The notes beneath the pieces were generated by a model. It made no database searches. It was given only the letters and a program-made list of their open reading frames with translations, and was not told the origin of the DNA. A program made the translations under genes and the position numbers. From NCBI RefSeq assembly GCF_023159225.1, contig NC_063161.1, forward strand, positions 6,261,580-6,325,579: a stretch of 64,000 nucleotides of DNA. The letters are read 5' to 3'. Positions 34,489-44,193 of the stretch are shown one piece after another; position 1 is the first letter of the stretch; every line of letters begins with the position of its first letter. Source of the stretch: Perognathus longimembris pacificus (Eukaryota > Chordata > Mammalia > Rodentia > Heteromyidae).

Positions 34489-35371
34489 CTCTTCCACCCT
34501 GGAGCGCGCGTGGCACGGCCGTGGGAGCCGTGAGCCCTGGCGTGCAGGCCACCGGCCCTGTGTTCCTGGAGCGCTGCGCTGCTCGCGCTCTGTCGGCGGC
34601 TTTGCTGGAAGGGAAGTCGGATTTGATGAGTGGCTGGCTGTCTTGGATGGGTCCCAAAAGTGCCCCGAGTCACCCCCAAGCACCAGCCTTCCTCCCGGTC
34701 CCTTGAGAGATCAGCGTGCCGTCCTCACTGTAGGCCTGGATGAGACCCAAGACGATGAGAATGTCGCACACCATGCTGCCGTGCCCCCTGGGCCGCAGGC
34801 AGGGCTGGATCCGGCTGGCTGCGCTCCAGCCCCCAGCTCGGCGCGGCCTCCGCACCTCGCACCAGCCTCCCACGGGCGAGCCTGCTTTTGGCAGGGTGTA
34901 CACACGCTTGAAGCTTGTAACAATGGGACGCTCCCCATAAAGGAACCTAATCTGAAAGACAGGGGGGACAGCTGACAGCTGATACCGCTTACTTAGGCAG
35001 GGGTACTGGCTGCTGCCAATGCCCAGAAGCAACAGGGGAAGAGAACATGCTAGAAGGTGTCGATTACAGAAGACATGCTCATAGCATTTATGATGTGTCG
35101 TAGCGTTTACTGCGCAACAAAGCCCCGAGAGAGACGCTGTGCTGCTTTCCAGTCACCTCTACTTTCTTATGAGAACGCTTCCTGAACAGCCACCCCGTAA
35201 AGCACCAAACACGGACGGCACCCCCGTCTCCTGGGGCCGGCCAGCAGCAAGCCCACAGAACAGGGGTTCACAAGAGAATCCCCAGACGCGGGTGCTAATA
35301 ATGGCTACTCTGGCGTGAACACAGGCCGTGTGCATCAGACACTGTACTGAGGGCGATACAGCAACCGCCGC

Positions 35372-35570
35372 CTGGCACTGGTGGCTCACTCCTACAATCC
35401 CAGCTGCTCACGAGGCTGAGCTCGGAGGTTTACAGCTCCAGCCTGAGCAGGAAAATCGGTGAGGCTCTTATCTCCAATAAACTACTCAGAAAAGGCTGGG
35501 AGTGGGGCTGTGGCTCAAATGGTAGAGCACTAACCTTGAGCACAAGCACCTCAGGGACAGCAGACAGGTA
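35372..35570 (+). mobile_element. B1-like/Geo composite SINE
   Basis: CTGGCACTGGTGGCTCACTC start; the Geo half ends early after CCTCAGGGACAGC. Confidence 0.75.
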
Positions 35571-35720
35571 TGGCCATTTTCCAGAAAGGAAAACAGAGGC
35601 ACAGAAAGACTAACTTGCTGCAGACCACTGCGGGTAGTAATGAGACCCATGCTTGAACCCAGGCAGCCCGACTCTCATGAGTGAGCTCTGGTCCACATTC
35701 CTGTAAAATAATAGTACAGT
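35571..35720 (-). mobile_element. MIR
   Basis: CAGAGGCACAGAAAGACTAA, then GCTTGAACCCAGGCAGCC, in MIR minus order. Confidence 0.6.
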
Positions 35721-35809
35721 GAATCCAGGGAAACAAATGCTAGAGTTTATTTTTTCCCCAACAGACCAAACAAAAGAGGTCCACCTTTCCTTGGTTAAAC
35801 TACTGTCCC

Positions 35810-36050
35810 TGGCTAGGTGCTGGTGGTCACAGCTGTAACCCTGGCTCCTTAGTAGGCTGAGGTCTGAGGAGCACAGTGCAAAGCCAGCCTGGGCAGGAAA
35901 TTCCACGAGATTCTCATCGCCAATAAGCTACCAAAAAGCCAGAAGTGGAGCTCAAGTAGAACATTAGCCTTGAATGAAAAAGCCAAGGGACAGTGCCCAG
36001 GCCCTGAGTTCAAACCCAGGACCACCCCCCCCCCCCCGCCACACACACAA
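35810..36050 (+). mobile_element. B1-like/Geo SINE with C-run/CA tail
   Basis: Ends GAGTTCAAACCCAGGACC followed by a 15-C run and (CA)n. Confidence 0.75.
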
Positions 36051-36541
36051 ATACTACCTTGCCTGGCCCTTCTTTGGCATCCCAAAGCGGACCTTGAGAT
36101 GTGCTTCTCCCACCCTCTCCCAAACCCCTCCTTTACTCCCACTTTCTTTTCTATTTCCTTATCCCTCTTAAATAATGACTCCACCGGCATTTCTCTCCAC
36201 TACCCCCCTCCCCCACACACCCTGCTCAAATCCTGGCTTCAAGCCCCAACTCTACTGAAACTCATCTCTCTAAGCTCATCCATCACCTTGGCCAACATCC
36301 AAGAGACTTTCCCATTCCCGTTTCCATGGCTTCACCACTATGTGTTACTCCGAGAATCTTCTTTGGTTCCCAAAATAGCCAGCTTTCCTTGTCCTTCTAC
36401 AACAGCCCCTGCTCTTTTCCTCATCATCTCATTCTCCAGGCTCCTTCAAGGGATCTATCTGCTTCTCCCTCCTTCGGTGGGCCTCTTGGGGCCCTCCTGC
36501 TCGACTTTATGAAAATGACAAAAGCTAACATTTGAATACAA

Positions 36542-36591
36542 CATCACTACTTAGTAGGATTCAATGCATCACTACTTAGTAGGATTCAATG
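36542..36591 (+). repeat. perfect 25-bp tandem duplication
   Basis: Two exact head-to-tail copies of a unit beginning CATCACTACTTAGTAGGATT. Confidence 0.97.
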
Positions 36592-36653
36592 CACAAAGAA
36601 GTGATGAGGTTACTTGTTTTTTGTTTTTTTTTAAACTCTTAAGAGCCTGGTGT

Positions 36654-36845
36654 TGGGGCTGGGAATGTAGCAAGAGTGCTTGCCTCGTAGACATGAAGCC
36701 CTGGGTTCAATTCCCCAGCACCACATAGGTAGAAAAAAGACAGAAGTGGCGCTGTGGCTCAAGTGGCAGACTGCTAGCCTTGAGCAAAAAGAAGCCAGGG
36801 ACAGTGCTCAGGCCCTGAGTTCAAGGCCCAGGAATGGCAAAAAAA
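36654..36845 (+). mobile_element. IDL-Geo dimeric SINE
   Basis: Flanked by the 14-bp duplication AGAGCCTGGTGTTG (36641-36654 and 36846-36859). Slight deletion in the A-box region. Confidence 0.9.
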
Positions 36846-36859
36846 AGAGCCTGGTGTTG

Positions 36860-37135
36860 ATGGCTTAACCCCTACAGGGCTAGCTACCTGGGAGGCTGAA
36901 ATTGGGAGGTTTGCGGTATGAGGCCAGCCTGGATAGACACGTGAATAAAGCTCTTCTCCCTCACTAGCTGTACAGTGGCTCATGCCTGCTGTCCTTGCTG
37001 TCATGGAGGCTGAGATGGGGATGGGAGAAGCTGGGCGCAATGCAAGCACCTGTCATCCCAGCTAATTCAGGAAGGAAAAATAGGAGGATTGAAGTCCAGG
37101 TACATACCTAAGTAGGAAGAAAGATCCCATCTCAA
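36860..37135 (+). mobile_element. two B1-like monomeric SINEs
   Basis: 36860-36960 (GGGAGGCTGAAATTGGG) and 37030-37135 (AGCTGGGCGCAATGCAAG), neither with a Geo half. Confidence 0.5.
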
Positions 37136-37147
37136 AAATCTAATGTA

Positions 37148-37312
37148 TGGGGCTGGGAATGTAGCCTAGCATTCATGAAGCCCTGCGTTCAATTCCTCAG
37201 CACCACGTACACAGAAAAAGCCGGAAGTGGCGCTGTGGCGCAAGTGGCAGAGTGCTAGCCTCGAGCAGAAAGAAGCCAGGGACAGTGCTCAGGCCCTGCC
37301 CCCCCCAAAAAA
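37148..37312 (+). mobile_element. IDL-Geo dimeric SINE
   Basis: Short in the A-box region and truncated at the right B box. Flanked by TCTAATGTA / TCTAGTGTA. Confidence 0.82.
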
Positions 37313-37324
37313 AAACTCTAGTGT

Positions 37325-37420
37325 AAAAAAGGCTAGAGGTGTAGCTCGGCAGGAAAGCACCTGCCTTGTAAGTACAAGGCCCCGAGTTCAAACCTCAGTA
37401 CTGTAAAAAAAGAAAAAAAA
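37325..37420 (+). mobile_element. ID-like monomer
   Basis: GGCTAGAGGTGTAGCTCGGC with GAGTTCAAACCTCAG and an A-tail. Confidence 0.7.
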
Positions 37421-37564
37421 TTTAAGATGGCCATGGCAGTGCATTCAACTCAACCCAGACCCGTCACCTTCGGAGTGCGTGGCCCCGTGGAGGGTTGCCT
37501 GCCCAGGCGCCGTGTGAGGCCTCAGACCTGTGTTAGTGTAGTCATCCACATAACCCCCTTACGA

Positions 37565-37625
37565 GGTAAATACAGATGAGAAAAGTCAGGCGGAGAAAGA
37601 CTAGCCAAGGTCACACCATTTTAAA
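37565..37625 (-). mobile_element. MIR core fragment
   Basis: ATACAGATGAGAAAAGTCAG and AGCCAAGGTCACACCA match the MIR core. Confidence 0.45.
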
Positions 37626-37879
37626 CTGTTAAACAAACCAACCACTGCCCCTTGGAGCTGAGGAGAGAGTCACAGGGAGAAAGGGCTGAAGAGCAGAGCC
37701 CTCCCAGGAAGCAGGCGCCTCTTGGTGCATTTCTGCTGCCCTCCTTGCTCTCGAGGCTCATGTGACAACCCCACAAGGCTGGGGGCGGGGGGGGGCTTCC
37801 TTACACTCCCCTCCACACACCCCAAACTGCTGGCTGTCAAGCACAGGGATTGGGAACATATGCTATCTGAGTTTTCACT

Positions 37880-38145
37880 ATGTCCACGATGCTTACAGGT
37901 CTCCTAGGCCTCATTCCCCCTTCCTCCTCTAGGGAGCCTTCCCTGACCTCCTCAGGGTTAAGTCTCCCTGACCCCACCCCCCCTCGCCTTTCTGCACCTC
38001 CCCAGCATAGCAGTTGCCTCCTTGGGTCCTCCGCTTCAGTAAGCTGGGAGCGTCTTGGGGACACAGATCAGTTCTGTCTTATCATGGTGCCAAGGATGCA
38101 GAGGCTCTTCAATGAGTTTGTTTCAGTGGATGAATGGTGTAAATG
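37880..38145 (+). mobile_element. L2 3' end
   Basis: GGGAGCCTTCCCTGACC, AGCTGGGAGCGTCTTGGGGA and the GGATGAATGG end are in L2 order. The open frame through it is not a gene. Confidence 0.6.
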
Positions 38146-38149
38146 TTAA

Positions 38150-38380
38150 AGGCAAGTGCTGATGGCGCACGCCTGTAATCCTAGCTACTCAGGAGACTGA
38201 GATGTAAGGATTGTGGTTCAAAGCCAGCCTGGGCAGGAAAGTGTCCAAGTAGCCACCCAAAAGCTAGAAGTGGATCCATGGCTCAAGTGGTAGAACAAGC
38301 TTTGAGTAAAAAGGGCTCAGGGATAGTGCCAAGGCCCTGAGTTCAAACCTCAGTATTAGCACAAATGCACAAAAAAATTA
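38150..38380 (+). mobile_element. B1-like/Geo composite SINE
   Basis: GATGGCGCACGCCTGTAATCC start, CCCTGAGTTCAAACCTCAGT end. Confidence 0.8.
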
Positions 38381-38715
38381 AATGTTTTCTAAAACTCCCT
38401 GCTCTTGTATGCCTCCAGCACAGGCCCAGCCACACCGAAAATCTACAGGCATTAGAAAACACAAGACATAAGACAACTTATGAAGTGGATGGAAATGAAA
38501 GACAGCTCCTGAATTTCACTTGGGCCATTCTCACACACACACACACCAGCTGAGAGTCATATTTCAGTGTCCCTAGTTTTATAGTAACATGGCTTCACCC
38601 GCTTATAATCTGTGGCTGCGTTGGTGCTACTGCACTATCTGGGAACAGATGTCAAATGTCTGCAAAGCTTGCCCACCCCTGGCTTGACCTAGAGAATCTG
38701 CATTCTGCAGTCGAG

Positions 38716-38729
38716 CCACAAGGTGGCAG
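38716..38729 (+). promoter_or_regulatory. CTCF-like core motif
   Basis: CCACAAGGTGGCAG fits the CTCF core CCASNAGRKGGCRS at every position. It lies about 0.9 kb beyond the proposed FAM83F 3' end, in non-repetitive sequence. Confidence 0.4.
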
Positions 38730-39078
38730 TCTTTCTCCGCGGAGCTTCGGCGCCAAGCGCCCTTCAGAGCCCTGACAAGCTGGCAAGAGAGCATCGGAGT
38801 TTGGAGTCCATGCCTAGGGTACCAGGACCATCCTGGGAAGCCCAATGGCTCGGCGCAGGATCAGCCTGCTTCTCTGGAGTGCTCTGCTTCTTTGCTTTCA
38901 GTTTTATTTGTGTTTCATATTTATACTATTCTCCAAAGTAAAATTGCTCATCTCACCCCAAATTACCAGAAAGAAGTTGCAGGACCTGTGCAGTGATGGC
39001 GGCTTCCTCGGTCCCCCTTTTGTGAGATGGCAGCGTGGTGACCAGCAGAAGTGGCTCACGAATGGCAGCTCTGGCAAG

Positions 39079-39295
39079 TTTTTTTTTTTTTTTTTTTTTT
39101 TTTGGCCAGTCCTGGGCCTTGGACTCAGGGCCTGAGCACTGTCCCTGGCTTCTTCCCGCTCAAGGCTAGCACTCTGCCACTTGAGCCACAGCGCCGCTTC
39201 TGGCCGTTTTCTGTATATGTGGTGCTGGGGAATCGAACCTAGGGCCTCGTGTATCCGAGGCAGGCACTCTTGCCACTAGGCTATATCCCCAGCCT
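39079..39295 (-). mobile_element. IDL-Geo dimeric SINE (young subfamily)
   Basis: A 23-T tail and a nearly undamaged body. GCTCTGGCAAGTTTT flanks both sides (39068-39082 and 39297-39311). Confidence 0.92.
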
Positions 39296-39328
39296 GGCTC
39301 TGGCAAGTTTTGAGGCCCCCCCCCCTCC

Positions 39329-39370
39329 CTCCTGGCTTCTTAGCCTTTTGAAAGTCTGAGAAGCCAGGAG
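39329..39370. repeat. 15-bp inverted repeat (hairpin)
   Basis: CTCCTGGCTTCTTAG (39329-39343) faces CTGAGAAGCCAGGAG (39356-39370) across a 12-base loop, with one non-Watson-Crick pair. Confidence 0.85.
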
Positions 39371-39610
39371 ACCGAGTCCCAGCTTCTGTCCAGTCTTGAG
39401 GGCCTGGGAGACGAAAACCACCCACTCGGGCCAGGCACTGAAAAGACAAACCTTCCTGGAAGACAGGACTAGCTCAGGAGGGACTTGTGATGACCCCAGT
39501 CCTCAAACGGCAGACAGAGGCATCCCTTTCTCACATCCCTCTGTGGCGAGTCAGAAGCAAGTCTGAAAGGGCCGTGTTCAGTGTCGGGGCGGCCCCTGAC
39601 ACTGCCTCCG

Positions 39611-39628
39611 TTTAATGGTTGATTTATT
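39611..39628 (-). terminator. candidate FAM83F poly(A) signals (AATAAA and ATTAAA)
   Basis: On the minus strand AATAAA (39628-39623) is followed six bases later by ATTAAA (39616-39611), then by a GGCAGTGTCAGGGG element of the GU-rich kind expected after a cleavage site. These are the first AATAAA-type signals downstream of the FAM83F stop. Cleavage would fall near 39590. Confidence 0.4.
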
Positions 39629-41663
39629 CTCTATAACTGAGTGGCTGTCACATCTTCAGTCATTGAACAAACAGGCATTAATCAAACACTGTGGTTCTGA
39701 CAGTGAGCCTGCCAGCTATGGGCCTGGCCTCCCCGTTAACTCCAAGGAAAAATGGCGTCTGAAGCCAGAGCTTCTCCCGCCGGCCCGCTGCCCCAGGAGA
39801 AGCACCGCCACCAGGGCGGGAGTCTGGGCCGGTGTGCAGATCTTGCAATTATTTCACCTAAGAAAGCTTTTAAGTGTGTCCCCTGCCACCCTCGTTGGTG
39901 CCACCATGCTTGCGGTCTTGATTGGGTGCGGTTTTGTCACAACTCTCGGGGGTCCCAATCTGTGACAGCTGCTGGGCCCTTGGGACAGGAAGGCAAGAGG
40001 GCGGCCCCGTGCCAGGCAACAAACCCCATCCCCAGTGCCCGGCGGGGCTCCCTCGCCTTGCTGGCGCTTACTCAGAACGCGTCATGAGTCAGCTCAAAAC
40101 TCTGCCTTGGCCCAGCTGGAGTTGGGGCTCCCTCGCTGTCAGCCTCGGATCCTGGGGGACACCACCGCTTGGGTGCTTTCTGTGGAGGATGTGGCTGGAG
40201 GGGACCAGCCCGAGGGGCCTCCCCCATGGTGGGGGGTGTGGAGTGGAAGGAGGCAGGTGTTCTGGGCCAAACAAGGCCGTGAAAAGCTAAGCAAGGACCA
40301 AGATGGAAGATGCCACCACTTGGGCGTGCCTGGAAAGCAAAACCTCGGGCAGGTCAGCCACCATCTCCGGGCCCCGGGAGGGGCCTCCCGGGGAAGCCAT
40401 TCTGAGAAGCTACGGGTGAGGCTGCCAGGGCCCTAGGCCGAGGGGTTCCCTTCCCCAGGGACGTTTCGGTTGTCACCTCTGGAGGGGTGCTGCTGGCACC
40501 TGGGAGGGGGAGGCCAGGATTTCTGCCATGGCCGCACAGCCCCACTCCCAAGAGGACAGCCTGGGTGCGGGCACAGAGTTGTGATGGAGCGTCTGGGGGA
40601 GAGCTAGGGGGCCAGGACACGCTCCACGGCTCAGTGTACACCCCCCGGGGCTCTGTAAAGGGCTCTCTCCCAAGCCACTCTTCGTTTGGAGGTGGCGTCC
40701 AGCAGGGTGGCGGGCACACACAGTCGGTGCTCACTGAAACGCCGCTCCTTCTTGGATCCCGGTAGGACTAACCCTGCACGGAGGACAGACAGCGGTCACC
40801 AGTCTAGTGAGCGTCCTCAGGCCTCCAGGGACGGCCCCTCGGCCTCAGGCCGGGCTGCTGCATTTCCCACCCTCCTGGGAGCAGAACCCCAGGTGGCAGC
40901 CACACTAGGGCCTCGGTAGGGCCGGGGTGGTCAGCCTTGCTCAGGGCTGCACTGGTTAACCCACCCTCGAGGAGAAAATGGCAGCCTGGAGCTCCTCGGT
41001 GGGCAGAGATGGTGCAGCCCAGGCCTAGGGCTGAAAATGCCCTTTCGTCCTGTCCCTTGTGGGATGGAGGTGCCACCCAACCGGGCAGGCCAGATGCAGC
41101 CTTGGGACGAGATGGTTTTGAGAACCCCGTGTGTATGTGCAGGTGCTGGCTCTAAGCAGGGAGAAGCCAAGGGGCTCAGGGCCAGTGGTGGGGGCCGGGA
41201 GGGGCGGAGAGGCTGGGATCCACCTTCCCCCTCCCCCACAAGGATGAAGCTGGGGCTGAGGGGGCGCGAGGGGCCTGCCCTGCAGGCTGGCACTCTGCCC
41301 AGCACAAGGAATGGCTTTCTCTCTGGCATACGATTCTCCCTTCCCTTCTGCAGAAAGTGAGGAGAACCCTTTCTTGGCATAGGGGGAAACTGAGGCAGAA
41401 AGGAGCAAGGGTCTAAGAGAAGGGGCGGCCCAGAAAGCCTCAGTACTCCATTAGTCTAGTCCCTTCCCTAGGGCATGAGGAGGGCGAGTTCTTTCCACCA
41501 CTGCAACGTAGGCATCCTGGGTCCTGTACCTTCAAGGCGACCACTTGGAGCTGGGGTGTAACTGCCCGCACCCCACCCCAGCCCTCCTCCCTCCCCACCA
41601 CCTAGAATGAGCCTGTACCACACTGCCAGGCCTTGGTGCAAAGGGAAGCACTTCTCGGAAGTG

Positions 41664-41669
41664 TTTAAT
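41664..41669 (-). terminator. candidate proximal FAM83F poly(A) signal (ATTAAA)
   Basis: ATTAAA on the minus strand 1.26 kb past the stop codon, with a GGCAGTGTGGTACAGG stretch about 40 bases further on. A possible alternative 3' end. Confidence 0.22.
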
Positions 41670-42926
41670 TCTCACAGGGGCTGGGGGGGGGTGGTCCCTT
41701 CCCCACCCTGGAAGCTAACCTCTGGCTGACAGAGGAGACCCTGCCTCTCCACCCAGCACCCCTGTCTGCCTCCCGCCAGCTGCCTTGCGGACAGCAGCGT
41801 CCCCCAGCCCCTGCTGCGAGTCTAAGGACTCAGCAGAAGCAGAGGGGGCAAGAGTTTGGCTCAGAGGTCAGAGGCCCAGGAAGGCTGCTGTGCGGCGCCG
41901 GCCTCCCTCCCTCCCGCCACCCGCCCAGGCCGGGCTGGCCACGGCTCCTGGCCCAGTCACGCCTGGCCCAGCAGGGTGGTGACGGACCGCACCAGCCCGC
42001 TCCTCGGAGCGGAGGCCCCTGAGAACATCCTGGCTTCCTGCAGGAAGTTAGGACTAGAGGTTGGCTGAAGCGCAGCTGGAGAGAGCCTGGCTGGGGAGAG
42101 GGGCTGAGGGCAGTGCTGCTCACGGAGCCTAGGTCCTCACCACGCCCCGAATTGCGCTTCGCACCAAGGCATGCTGAGGGGAGGAGCAGCCCCCCGGCAA
42201 GGCACTGTGGGAACCCTGAGGCTTGTAGCAGGCACCTGCCGAGGAGGCCCCGGGTTCTCAGGCTGAGCCCGCCACGGGGGTGCCAGGAAGGGAAACACTC
42301 ACTCACACCAACTTCAGATCCTCCCCTGGCTCGGGGAGCCCCCAGCATCTTCCCCCACACCCCACTCCGTCTGCTGCCGGAGTCCAAAGGGACTGGGCGG
42401 GAAGGCCAAGGCAGCCCCATCTTCCACGTGGAGTTCTGGGAATGGAGCGAGACTGAATCTCGAACTTCCTGCCTCGGAGCCTCATCCACTCCCTCCCCCC
42501 CCCACCCCCAATCTTCTCAGGGGGAGTAGAAAGCACCAGAAGCCCGAGGAAGGAGAAGCCGGATGGCCGGAACTGCCCTGGAGACTGTTCTGTGAAAGCA
42601 GAGGATGGGGTGTGGGGGGGGGACCTGCGGGGTGGGGGGGGGGAGGCTGCAGAGGGAGTGGGCAGAAAGGAGCGAGGACACTGGTCAAGCTTCCACTTCA
42701 TGTAAACAAGGTGGTGGTGACCTTGCTGGCCACTGTAGTCTGGTGAAGGTGGCGGCTGTCTTGAGGTGCTGCGAATCCCCCCTGCCTGGGATTCTGCCCT
42801 GAGGTCAGGATGAAGGCCGCGGGAACAAAGGTCGGGGGTCGGGGGTCTGATGTGCAAACAGGTGCTGGGGTGGCGCGCCGGCTCCGGAGTGCTGGGCAGG
42901 ACAGGAGGGCCCCCCAGGCCTGCGGC

Positions 42927-42976
42927 TCAGGAAATCACACAGTTGCTGGGCTTGGTGGAACCTGGACTTGTTTTAC
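42927..42976 (-). CDS. FAM83F: FAM83F exon 5, terminal coding exon with CaaX box
   Basis: The 50 coding bases follow a CTCCACAG acceptor at 42977-42978. They complete the split Gly codon and encode KTSPGSTKPSNCVIS followed by TGA at 42927-42929. Human FAM83F ends in a very similar peptide whose final CVIS is a CaaX box. Farnesylation there is known to hold FAM83F at membranes, where it acts with CK1-alpha in canonical Wnt signalling. The exon is too short to appear in an ORF scan. I found it by matching the C-terminus and then confirming the splice phase (1) against the exon 4 donor. It lies 6.0 kb downstream of exon 4. Confidence 0.93.
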
Positions 42977-43982
42977 CTGTGGAGACAAGGCACATAAGCG
43001 AGCGGCTCGGCAGATTGGCCCCAACCCCCGTGTCCCGTCTATGCCTCCCTTTTAGGGGGCCCAGGGTTACTGTCTCCCTCCTAATCTGTTGATACAGGAG
43101 CTAGGTCCTTTGGGCACCCAGGAAAGAAATGGAAGACGCTTCCTGTTACAACAGACTCGGCGAGCTGCGCTGCTTGAAGCTCAGCTCAGCCCAGCCCGCG
43201 GGGTTCCGGGGGCTTACGCAGTAGCCCTGTTCCCAGACCACTCTCAGTTCCCTCGGCCCTGCTGGTGGCTGGAAGAGGAAAATTGTGCCTCGCGAAGCCG
43301 CAGCTGCCCTGCGAGACGGGTGGCCGCACTGCAGGACGCTGGAAGGATGGAGGGAAGGTCCCAGGCAGAGGCTGGGTGGGCAGTGCGGGCCGCTCCCCTC
43401 CAGGTCGGTAGCCCATTCCTCCCCATCCTGGGCCTCGCAACCACTCCTACTGCCTTGGCCATCCCAGGAAGGGTGGCCAGTGTTGAGCCCACTCCAGCTG
43501 ACCTGCGGGTGGGTGTGGGGCAGCTGCAAGGCAGACCTGACACTTCGAGTTGGCCCTGGAGGTGTGGGGCAGTTGGAGGCACAGTCCATGCCGGAGCCAG
43601 GCCTGTGCCTCTCCCAGGCGGCCCCGGTGTTATTTCCTGCCAGCTCCTCCCCGCAGGGCAAGGGCTGCTTCCCCTGGCTCACACCACCTTCCAGAGCGCT
43701 GCCGCTATGAGCTGCATAAAGGCGTCTCTGCCTCCTCTAGCAGACCTGGGGCCCGGGTTCTGTAGCTGTGTCCCCAAACTTGCCACAGGCCACTGTCCCA
43801 CCCACGGTGTGCACTGATGTCAGCCCCTGCCACATCTGGGCCATCCCGAAGTCGCACTGCAGGACTTCACTGCAACGCTCTCTGAGTCCCCAGTTTGGAC
43901 AGCAGCTGCCGAGGTGGACGGGGGAGAGGAAACGGGCCCCCTCCCAGTGGAGCAGAGAGCTGCCTCTGATATACCAGGCCTT

Positions 43983-44193
43983 CAAGCCCCTCGCTGCTGC
44001 TGCAGACACACACACAAACACACACACACACCAACACACCCACACACACATACACACAGCCCCTTGCTGCTGCTGTGGCTATATACATACACAAACTCAC
44101 ACACAGAACCCCTCTCTGCTGCTTTGGACACACCCTCCCTCACACCCTCCCTCCCTCCCTCCCTCCCTCCCTCCCTCCCTCCCTCCCTCCCTC
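43983..44193 (+). repeat. degenerate CTGCTGCTG/CA minisatellite ending in (CCCT)n
   Basis: Three related units each begin CCCCTCGCTGCTGCTG, CCCCTTGCTGCTGCTG or CCCCTCTCTGCTGCTT and are followed by CA-rich runs. The block ends in about twelve CCCT repeats (44144-44193). It lies in FAM83F intron 4. Confidence 0.85.

Larger units (their letters stand above)
30651..39589. other. intergenic region between FAM83F and the CpG island
   Basis: No coding exon was recognised. Long frames at 34240-35030 and 37720-38150 have no protein-like content. Apparently single-copy stretches are 32140-33120, 33340-34030, 34090-35370 and 38380-39070. Confidence 0.6.
39590..42926 (-). other. FAM83F: probable FAM83F 3' UTR
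   Basis: Sequence downstream of the FAM83F stop. It is GC-rich, contains no recognisable SINE, and has no AATAAA on the minus strand until 39623-39628. An ATTAAA at 41664-41669 could give a shorter 3' UTR of about 1.25 kb. The extent is inferred from poly(A) signals only. Confidence 0.4.

Noticed and set aside
34250..34975. 241-codon plus-strand frame
   Set aside because: It runs through a (TG)n tract as VCVCVCVC and overlaps equally long frames on the other strand. No protein similarity recognised.
43089..43817. 242-codon plus-strand frame
   Set aside because: It lies antisense to FAM83F intron 4, is GC-rich, and has no recognisable domain or start context.
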